Origin: Minisyncoccota bacterium
Lineage (GTDB): Bacteria > Patescibacteriota > Minisyncoccia > Phycocordibacterales > JACZSL01
Direction of reading: 5' to 3'
NCBI GenBank assembly: GCA_028280145.1
Contig: JANQMM010000031.1
Location: 1 to 29,279, forward strand
Length of the DNA stretch: 29,279 bases
Both the position numbers and the translations under genes were made by a program. The notes below the pieces were generated by a model. The model had not been told where the DNA came from. It made no database searches and saw only the letters and a list, made by a program, of their open reading frames with translations. Below, in pieces: positions 23,423-29,279 of the stretch (position 1 is its first letter; each line of letters opens with the position of its first letter).

Positions 23423-25333
23423 TTAAACAAATAGTGAAAGTACAATAGCGACCACTAGAAACGCGATATATACCAGACCTCTCTTTAAGACAACCCTTCC
23501 CCCTGTTTGAAGGGTCTTTTGCCTGCTATACATAATTCCTAAGAAAAGAATTCCGGCCAGGACAGAGAGACCAAGTTCCAAAGAGGAAAGAGTGAAGCTT
23601 TCACTACCTCGAAGAAACGATGCTACCAGAAAGAGAGGGATGCTTGCAACAAAGAGCGATGTGATCCCGATCCAGAAGTTGTGAACCCATGGGGATATTG
23701 GTCTTGCGGTTCCGATTCGGTGACCTACGATCTCACCTAATACATGAGCAACTGGAAGAGATAATCCGATCATAAGGGCATTAAGTGTATCCTTTACCTC
23801 CGGTAGCAGGTTGGCATTAAAGAGAGCAACCAGAGCAGATAATGCTACAAGGGTTCCAATGGCAAGAAAAGATATTAGTCGAGGTATTCGAACCGAGTAG
23901 TGGTTATACAGAAGCACCGAAAGCGGACCAAGAGCGTACAGTAGCACAACGAAGAGCAGTGGAAGTCCTTCGAAGATAAAAAGATATATCGAAAGCAATA
24001 CTGTATACGAATAAATCAATCCGTGCACAACAGAACCTATGACTGCGTGCGTAGATGGATAAATCTCAAATTTCCTGAGTCTTGCAAAAAAGTAACCTCC
24101 TATTGAGATAATTGAACCGAGAATAAGTAATATCAGCAAACCGCCGCCCAACAAACCACCAAGACTTAACGTGTAAAGTAGTGCGAAGAAAAACGCAAAC
24201 AACACACCTTCAAGTACACTAAATACTTTCCAGTTAACACTTCCAAGTAATCCAGTATCCCTACTTGCATAAATCGGCATCCCGCTTTCAGTCGGTTTTG
24301 GAACTACGATATCATCGTCAACTTCGCGAGAAGACACCTGTCCTTCATTAAGCGGAATAGCAAAGAAGAAATCCTTATCAATATTTTCACGTTTAATAAC
24401 GTAACCCTTCGGCAAATCTTTCTTTGCGTACATTCCACGCACTACAGACTTAATGTAGTTCTTCTCTTTTTCTGAAATGTCAACAAACATGTCTTTAGGG
24501 GCTCCGGACATTTCTCGCGCTTTATTATATGCAGCAAACCACTCATCGATTTGCTCCGGAAGTGAACAGTATTTAGAAACTTGGACACCCTGGTAATCAA
24601 TATCGATGTGTCTTTCAAACGTCCTGGCACCCTTTGCATAAGCCATGTGCATTGATGCAGACCAGTCGTGGTATTCATGAGTCGAAAAACCAATAATGTG
24701 TTTCGGATACCGCTCCTTCAGCAAGTCAATCTGATTAAGTTCCAAATCAGAGTCTTCAGACGGATATTTTGAAATACAGTGTTGAATTGCCAATGGAACA
24801 TTCTTTTTCTTGAATATCCTAACAACCTTATCGATGTTCTCTATGGTTGCTCCGCCCGTAGAAATAATGGTCGGCTTTCCCAATTCTGCAACCCTTTCAA
24901 CCATCGAAAGTGAGGCAAGGTCCGAGCTTGCAATTTTCATGATATCTATATCGAGTTCCTTGCACAGTTCTACGGAACGCTCATCAAACGGAGTCGACAT
25001 TCGAACAAATCCGAGTTTCTGTATTTCATCTAAGAGAACTTTATAGTCTTCTTTGCTCATTGCCGTCGCCGCAAGCTTCTTGGCGTACCTGGATTGAGAA
25101 CCGGGAGCATCCGTAGTTGAGGAGTTATCATCAACAATCTTTACATCTTCATGAACAAAGCTCTCACGTTCATGAAATTGAAGCTTAAATCCACCTTTAA
25201 TGTCGTGTTTTTTTGCTATTGCGGCGTGGTCTCGAATCAGCTTAAGGCCTCTGTTGACGTCTCCCCAGTGATTATTTGCCACTTCCAGGACAAAAAAGGC
25301 TTCGCCTTCCTCTATATTCAAAAAATTACTCAT
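23423..25333 (-). CDS. NeuB-type sialic-acid synthase fused to SAF-like and polytopic membrane domains
   Basis: 636 residues, against about 335-350 for NeuB. Residues 1-290 are the NeuB TIM barrel: EVANNHWGD, STPFDERSVELCKELDI, MKIASSDLASL, GKPTIISTGGATIENI, GFSTHEYHD and FERHIDID, the last two holding the metal-binding histidines. About 300-360 resembles the SAF/antifreeze-like domain (RGMYAKKDLPKGYVIKRENI). Residues 369-636 are nine predicted membrane helices with histidines and an acid at 429, 437, 530, 534, 538 and 551 (PSTHAVIGSVVHG; AHVLGEIVGHRIG). The family condenses PEP with ManNAc-type sugars. I do not recognise the membrane part. The frame is continuous with no sign of a join error. 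It lies between the GT-like gene (33-base gap) and kdsB. Confidence 0.85.
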   Translation of the reverse strand: MSNFLNIEEGEAFFVLEVANNHWGDVNRGLKLIRDHAAIAKKHDIKGGFKLQFHERESFVHEDVKIVDDNSSTTDAPGSQSRYAKKLAATAMSKEDYKVLLDEIQKLGFVRMSTPFDERSVELCKELDIDIMKIASSDLASLSMVERVAELGKPTIISTGGATIENIDKVVRIFKKKNVPLAIQHCISKYPSEDSDLELNQIDLLKERYPKHIIGFSTHEYHDWSASMHMAYAKGARTFERHIDIDYQGVQVSKYCSLPEQIDEWFAAYNKAREMSGAPKDMFVDISEKEKNYIKSVVRGMYAKKDLPKGYVIKRENIDKDFFFAIPLNEGQVSSREVDDDIVVPKPTESGMPIYASRDTGLLGSVNWKVFSVLEGVLFAFFFALLYTLSLGGLLGGGLLILLILGSIISIGGYFFARLRKFEIYPSTHAVIGSVVHGLIYSYTVLLSIYLFIFEGLPLLFVVLLYALGPLSVLLYNHYSVRIPRLISFLAIGTLVALSALVALFNANLLPEVKDTLNALMIGLSLPVAHVLGEIVGHRIGTARPISPWVHNFWIGITSLFVASIPLFLVASFLRGSESFTLSSLELGLSVLAGILFLGIMYSRQKTLQTGGRVVLKRGLVYIAFLVVAIVLSLFV

Positions 25334-25366
25334 AATTCATATAACCATATTGGTGAGAAAAGGACA

Positions 25367-26740
25367 CTAGACAGTTTTTAATTCGTTTTTAATAATATCC
25401 GCCAGTCTTTTTCCTGACTTCCCATCATACGGCTCAACAAAGAGTTCCAATAGTCTTTTGCGTCCTTCCCTATTTTTCTCAGGGTCTTGTAGCGCATCAT
25501 TTATGGCATCAATCAATTCCGAATCATTCTCTACCATTTCTACGCCCCCGGTCTCAATTAAACGTTTATAATGAGTCCACGTATCGTACATTCTGTTTAC
25601 ACTTTGCCAATATAATACATCGTATCCTTCGTCGTCATAATTGATACAGATGACAGGAGTATCGAAGACAGCTCCGTCAATAGATAGAGTTGAACCGCTG
25701 TTAATGATCAGATCAGCATGGTGTAAATAATTGATATAGTTTTTTGTATCAAAAAGGACTGCGCCCAGTTTGCCTATCCTCCTCTGCTTAAAAACATCAT
25801 CGAGCACAACATGTTCCAGCTCCTCTATCTCTTCAACCGTCACCTTGCAAGATGGATGCGGCCGATACACCACTTGTACGTCTTCATTTATTTTTTTCTC
25901 TTCTATAAGACGATTGAACTTGGGTGGAACAGCAGGTTCGCTTAAATTAATATCCGAGCCGGCATATAGAATCAATTTTTTACTCGGATCAAGTCCGACA
26001 CGTTTAAAGAATGCCTCTTTTGATTCAATATATGGATCCCTATTTTTATACAAATCATAGTGCGGCAGCCCAATAACCTTTATCTTCAGATCATCTCTTT
26101 TAAAATCTTGATGCTTTTCTCCCATTTCTTTTAAAAATTGATTCTGCAAAATAAATGTGTCCGGCAGAACTGCCACGAGTCCATGACTTGTCAGGTTGTC
26201 CCAGCTTCGTGTCAATCCTGCAACACGGATGTTTCTTCTCTTAGCTTCGGAGACAATCAAAATATCAAAGTAATAGTTGATGAGCGAAAGGGGGACTACC
26301 AGATCAGGTTTGTATCTATCAAAAAGTTCTTGCACCTCCTTTGAGGCAGGGATCTTAAGAAAGAGGTATCTCAAGAGCCTCTTATACCAAAGCCAACCCC
26401 CAAAGACTTTCGATAGAAGTAGCTTCGCTGTTCTGTTCATATACGTAATATCCCCCTCGACATAGGCCCTGTTAGCATAAAAACTGACACTTTCGGTGTT
26501 TATAGCCGCCCGCATAAAAACAAACAGAGCCTTTTGGAAAAAGCGAGCATACCTGAAATCAAGGCCCCAAAACTCCACGTTTTCAGCCTTATACTCCTTT
26601 TCGTAATAGTCCATCTTCTTTTGTTCAATAATGAACACGTAGCGAGTGTCTTTGTTGTTTTTTATTTCTTCCCAAAAATCAGTCTCGATGATGTTACGAC
26701 GCAGGATGTCCATGCAGATTGTGATAAATACTGTCTTCAT
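25367..26740 (-). CDS. GT-B-fold glycosyl- or glycerophosphotransferase-like protein
   Basis: 457 residues with the two-domain layout of GT-B-like surface-polymer enzymes. The N-terminal half is basic with aromatic helices, including a possible membrane-surface segment (about 110-135). The C-terminal half has KLILYAGSDINLSEP, VVYRPHPS (the RPHP pattern of CDP-glycerol transferases and UDP-GlcNAc epimerase-like folds), and DLIINSGSTLSIDGAVFDTPVICINYD, the donor-binding turn. It is likely a transferase acting in surface glycan synthesis; a sialic-acid epimerase (NeuC-like) role is less likely because of the length. First gene of the unit with NeuB-fusion and kdsB. Confidence 0.7.
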   Translation of the reverse strand: MKTVFITICMDILRRNIIETDFWEEIKNNKDTRYVFIIEQKKMDYYEKEYKAENVEFWGLDFRYARFFQKALFVFMRAAINTESVSFYANRAYVEGDITYMNRTAKLLLSKVFGGWLWYKRLLRYLFLKIPASKEVQELFDRYKPDLVVPLSLINYYFDILIVSEAKRRNIRVAGLTRSWDNLTSHGLVAVLPDTFILQNQFLKEMGEKHQDFKRDDLKIKVIGLPHYDLYKNRDPYIESKEAFFKRVGLDPSKKLILYAGSDINLSEPAVPPKFNRLIEEKKINEDVQVVYRPHPSCKVTVEEIEELEHVVLDDVFKQRRIGKLGAVLFDTKNYINYLHHADLIINSGSTLSIDGAVFDTPVICINYDDEGYDVLYWQSVNRMYDTWTHYKRLIETGGVEMVENDSELIDAINDALQDPEKNREGRKRLLELFVEPYDGKSGKRLADIIKNELKTV

Positions 26741-26768
26741 TGGATTGTGGTTTTACTGATATATCGTT

Positions 26769-26774
26769 TAAAAT
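26769..26774 (+). promoter_or_regulatory. -10-like TAAAAT, 8 nt before ATG
   Basis: On plus: TAAAAT, then AGGGATAT, then ATG 26783. The layout is like the two leaderless-type starts at 20386 and 20482, though AGGGA could also act as a close ribosome site. Confidence 0.4.
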
Positions 26775-26782
26775 AGGGATAT

Positions 26783-27688
26783 ATGAAGGATTTAAAATAT
26801 ATGATTCGCAGAGGTATCTACTACCTCTATGCACATATCAAGTATCATACGCTTTTTTGGCGACTTTTCAATAAACGCAGAATGAAACTTTTTAAGCAGA
26901 ATAGACCCGAATTAAGCGACATTCAAAAAAGGGTTTTGCGTGATTTACAAAGAGAAGGGATCGCAACGACAACGTTGAAAGAATTATTTCCTGAAGAAGA
27001 TAAATTGTCAGTTCTGCAAGAATTTACAGAAAAGCAAGCACGGAAACGACAGTCAGTGAATCACAAAAAGAAGTTTCTTGTTGACTACTTCGAAGAGATC
27101 GCGGAGCTGAAGATGCACAATCCTTTCCTACAGACAGCACTAAGTCCACAAATCCTTGACGTTGCAAATAGTTATATGGAGATGTATTCGACATTGGTGT
27201 TTTTCACGTTACAAAAAACACTTCCGTCTGCTCTTCCCTTGCGCAATTCTCAAAACTGGCACAGAGACCCGCAAGAAAAAAGAATAGTCAAAGTCTTCAT
27301 TTACCTTAATGACGTTGGAGAGGATGCGGGACCGTTTGTGTATGTTAATCAATCCGCACCCGAGTATAAAAAGTACGGACACCTCTTCCCTCAGAAAATT
27401 CCTGCAGGTTCATACCCTGGAACTGAAGCGGTTGTAAAAGAAATTCCAGAGAGTGAACACAGAAAAATGACTGGCAAAGCCGGGACAATTGTGTTTTGCA
27501 ACACCAACGGATTACACTATGGAGGAGTGGCAACAAAAAACCCCCGAATTATGTCCACATTTGGCTACACATCCGGAACGTATCGCGAGAACAAGCAGTA
27601 CTATTATGACGCCAGTTTTGAGGCGGAACTGAAAAGCATGATCCCTCAAGCCAATCATGCAATACGCAGACGTTGGAAAAACAGATAG
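26783..27688 (+). CDS. Fe(II)/2-oxoglutarate-dependent oxygenase, phytanoyl-CoA dioxygenase-like
   Basis: 301 residues. The iron site is visible as His160-x-Asp162 (NWHRDPQ) and distal His245 (GLHYGG), with Arg255 placed to bind 2-oxoglutarate. Between them, KVFIYLNDVGEDAGPFVYV is typical of the PhyH family. The first ~95 residues are basic and helical with no recognised domain. Substrate unknown: in the setting of surface-glycan genes it may hydroxylate a sugar, lipid carrier or small metabolite. The stop is one base from the end of the convergent methyltransferase gene, so the two transcripts must overlap or stop within the genes. Confidence 0.85.
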   Translation: MKDLKYMIRRGIYYLYAHIKYHTLFWRLFNKRRMKLFKQNRPELSDIQKRVLRDLQREGIATTTLKELFPEEDKLSVLQEFTEKQARKRQSVNHKKKFLVDYFEEIAELKMHNPFLQTALSPQILDVANSYMEMYSTLVFFTLQKTLPSALPLRNSQNWHRDPQEKRIVKVFIYLNDVGEDAGPFVYVNQSAPEYKKYGHLFPQKIPAGSYPGTEAVVKEIPESEHRKMTGKAGTIVFCNTNGLHYGGVATKNPRIMSTFGYTSGTYRENKQYYYDASFEAELKSMIPQANHAIRRRWKNR

Positions 27689-27689
27689 A

Positions 27690-28457
27690 TCAGCTGTTTT
27701 TCTCTAGAACATAGAATATAGTTTCTACAAAATAGTTCTTGAACCTATTTTCGGGAAGGATTGCTTTCAAGATGGGATGTGTAATTTTGATCCGAAGAAT
27801 TGTTTTTGGTACGTGGTACACTACCTCCTTCACCGTGTAATCACCCCTATCGGAAGCGGAGTGATAAAAGATAAAATTATCTGCATCCTCAGTATTGAAA
27901 TGCCATTTGTGCCTGTCGTGAGGTTTTTCAGGTGGGATCCCGTAACTCGCCCACCTTCCATGACCTTTGATCATTTCATTGAATTCTTTTTTCCAATTAT
28001 TCGGAAGAGAGATGATGACGTATTTTTTCGAAACGCGAAGTAGATCGTAGAAACCTTCATGCAGATCATCAATATGTTCCAGTGTATCAAGACAAACAAC
28101 CGTGTCGTAACTCTCATCCTCATACGGGATTCTTTCTTTCTCCCAATCAAACGGTGGTAGCTCGTCATTGTGTTTGTCTACCAATGAACATTCCCTTCCA
28201 AGTTCACGAGTGAGTAGATTACTTCGACTTCCTACATCCAACACTTTCTCTCCAAAGTACTCCTTGCTTAAATTCCCCACGAGCATATACCGTTGCTCGG
28301 GTCTCGGGTGATACGGCGTATAATCGACTGAGTCATTGAGCCGAATTTTTTTTCTATATGCGACAATAGCTTCAAGCCCTTCTTTTGAAAGCTCTTTATT
28401 GACGTAATGGCGGTTTTTGTACCTATTTACGACATGTTTTTCTGTGTATGGATTCAT
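27690..28457 (-). CDS. SAM-dependent methyltransferase (class I, type 11)
   Basis: 255 residues. Motif I is KVLDVGSRSN (71-80). The acidic end of the next strand is in CSLVDKHND. VVCLDTLEHIDDLHEG carries the type 11 post-II signature, then KKYVIISLPNNW. The C-terminal ~80 residues (HKWHFNTEDADNF and onward) are the family's lid region. It should methylate a small molecule or sugar; the target is not readable. It begins 3 bases after the sulfotransferase stop, so the two are probably co-expressed surface-decoration enzymes. Confidence 0.88.
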   Translation of the reverse strand: MNPYTEKHVVNRYKNRHYVNKELSKEGLEAIVAYRKKIRLNDSVDYTPYHPRPEQRYMLVGNLSKEYFGEKVLDVGSRSNLLTRELGRECSLVDKHNDELPPFDWEKERIPYEDESYDTVVCLDTLEHIDDLHEGFYDLLRVSKKYVIISLPNNWKKEFNEMIKGHGRWASYGIPPEKPHDRHKWHFNTEDADNFIFYHSASDRGDYTVKEVVYHVPKTILRIKITHPILKAILPENRFKNYFVETIFYVLEKNS

Positions 28458-28460
28458 GAT

Positions 28461-29279
28461 TTATTTTGATGGCTTCCAAATGTATAAGTCTCTACCTAAT
28501 CGCTTTTCGAGCAAGGCAATGTCTGAGGCATATATATCATAAAGCGTATTTCGCTCCTCTTCGTGCAGTCCATCTTGTTTTCGCCCACCCATTGTATCAC
28601 GGTTCAGGTTCTCTACCTTTTGATTTAACTTTGAGAGACCAAGTGCTTTTAGGACCGGGATAAAACGAGAGAAAAAAGAGTGTCTCTTTATGTACGTCCT
28701 AAGATTTGCCTGCCATTTTTGAACAACCGGTAAGCGGAAATTCACATTCTGTGTGGTATTAACTCCCATACGTAAGATCTTTGGAATAAAAGTTGGATCA
28801 ACTTTCAAAAAAGAATATATGCTCTGGATTAGTTTCTCAGGATCAATTTTGTAGTCATCATGAATTAAAACCAAAACATTTTCTGGATCAAATATGTTAT
28901 ATACCCGCTCCAACACCTCATCATACATTCCCATCGAACGTACGCCGTTTGTATCGTTCTTTATGGCAGTAAGAAAATCTTCCTTCATACCCACTTTTTT
29001 CTTCCTATAGGTGTAATGAGAAAAAGCACGTTCCATTGGATTTCGAAGAGAAATTAAAATTTTGATATCCGGATAGGCTTCTTTAATTCTTTTCAAGCAT
29101 TCATTGCTCTTAAAGTATGCAACGGAGAACTCTCCCTTAACCGGCACTCCGGCATTACAGTGAGAATAAAATCTTTCATAATCTGAAATGTTTTTGCCCT
29201 GATCAATAAGAATATTAAAGAAGTCGGTTTCCTTTGGGTGAGAGAGGCAGATCTCGGGGTGCTCATCCAGGCACTTAGA
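28461..29279 (-). CDS. Sulfotransferase (partial, N-terminus off right edge)
   Basis: The frame is open to the window edge, giving 272 visible codons; the true start lies outside. The visible part opens with SKCLDEHPEICLSHPKETDFF, a sulfotransferase feature (the family's HPEIxxxxxKExxFF), then GEFSVAYF and the 3'-phosphate-binding signature ISLRNPMERAFSHY. The PAPS 5'-loop must be in the missing part. The family moves sulfate from PAPS to sugars or lipids. A GTG at 29147 would give a start but would cut off the KETDFF segment, so it is not the real one. It is upstream of and likely co-transcribed with the methyltransferase. Confidence 0.9.
   Translation of the reverse strand, partial: SKCLDEHPEICLSHPKETDFFNILIDQGKNISDYERFYSHCNAGVPVKGEFSVAYFKSNECLKRIKEAYPDIKILISLRNPMERAFSHYTYRKKKVGMKEDFLTAIKNDTNGVRSMGMYDEVLERVYNIFDPENVLVLIHDDYKIDPEKLIQSIYSFLKVDPTFIPKILRMGVNTTQNVNFRLPVVQKWQANLRTYIKRHSFFSRFIPVLKALGLSKLNQKVENLNRDTMGGRKQDGLHEEERNTLYDIYASDIALLEKRLGRDLYIWKPSK

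Noticed and set aside
29147..29149. GTG 29147 as the start of the sulfotransferase
   Set aside because: The frame stays open to the window edge and the upstream codons encode a clear sulfotransferase segment (HPKETDFF), so the gene begins outside the window.

Overview
The window looks like a chromosomal segment of a Candidate Phyla Radiation (Patescibacteria) bacterium, most likely of Parcubacteria type. The grounds are short intergenic gaps, weak or absent Shine-Dalgarno sequences, standard code use, a very large Ser/Thr/Ala/Gly-rich surface fibre of a kind common in that group, an O-antigen-ligase/TPR protein, and a basic AKRK-repeat DNA-binding protein. This is inference from gene content; no rRNA or tRNA gene was seen.

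Left end (1-11.5 kb, all minus strand). Reading 5'->3' on the minus strand, a cluster runs: membrane-anchored HTH protein, c-like membrane protein with a secreted beta-rich domain, then b, delta, alpha, gamma, beta and epsilon. This is the order of a bacterial F-type ATP synthase operon with subunit a missing. The beta chain keeps every catalytic motif I can check. The c-like hairpin keeps the polar Arg-Asn-Pro loop that meets gamma/epsilon but has no carboxylate in its second helix. The cluster therefore looks like an F1 motor on a membrane sector that is unlikely to carry protons and has a large domain outside the cell. A terminator follows epsilon. After a 787-base gene-free stretch comes a giant membrane-anchored fibre gene that leaves the window. 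The fibre and the first gene of the ATPase cluster begin with the same short HTH domain (shared DYVGQ core). The DNA in front of both genes carries copies of one motif, ATCTCGTnTAnA, as direct repeats 11 bp apart or as a palindrome. This is the strongest candidate for an undescribed system in the window.

Middle (11.5-17.7 kb, minus strand): housekeeping genes. They are gatB, a YvlD/holin-IV-like membrane protein, a 55-residue zinc-ribbon protein, secA, a lysine/arginine-repeat histone-like protein, and murB with a long hairpin in its leader.

Right end (18-29.3 kb, both strands): cell-surface glycan region. It holds an O-antigen-ligase/TPR protein, a flippase, a Nudix hydrolase, a nucleoside-deoxyribosyltransferase-like protein, a KdsB-type cytidylyltransferase, a sialic-acid-synthase (NeuB) domain fused to a polytopic membrane domain, a GT-B-like transferase, an Fe(II)/2-oxoglutarate oxygenase, a methyltransferase and a sulfotransferase cut by the right edge. 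NeuB plus a CMP-sugar synthetase suggests an acidic nonulosonic or ulosonic sugar that is made, activated and placed on the surface. Three starts in this region sit 7-8 bases after a -10-like box, suggesting leaderless mRNAs.
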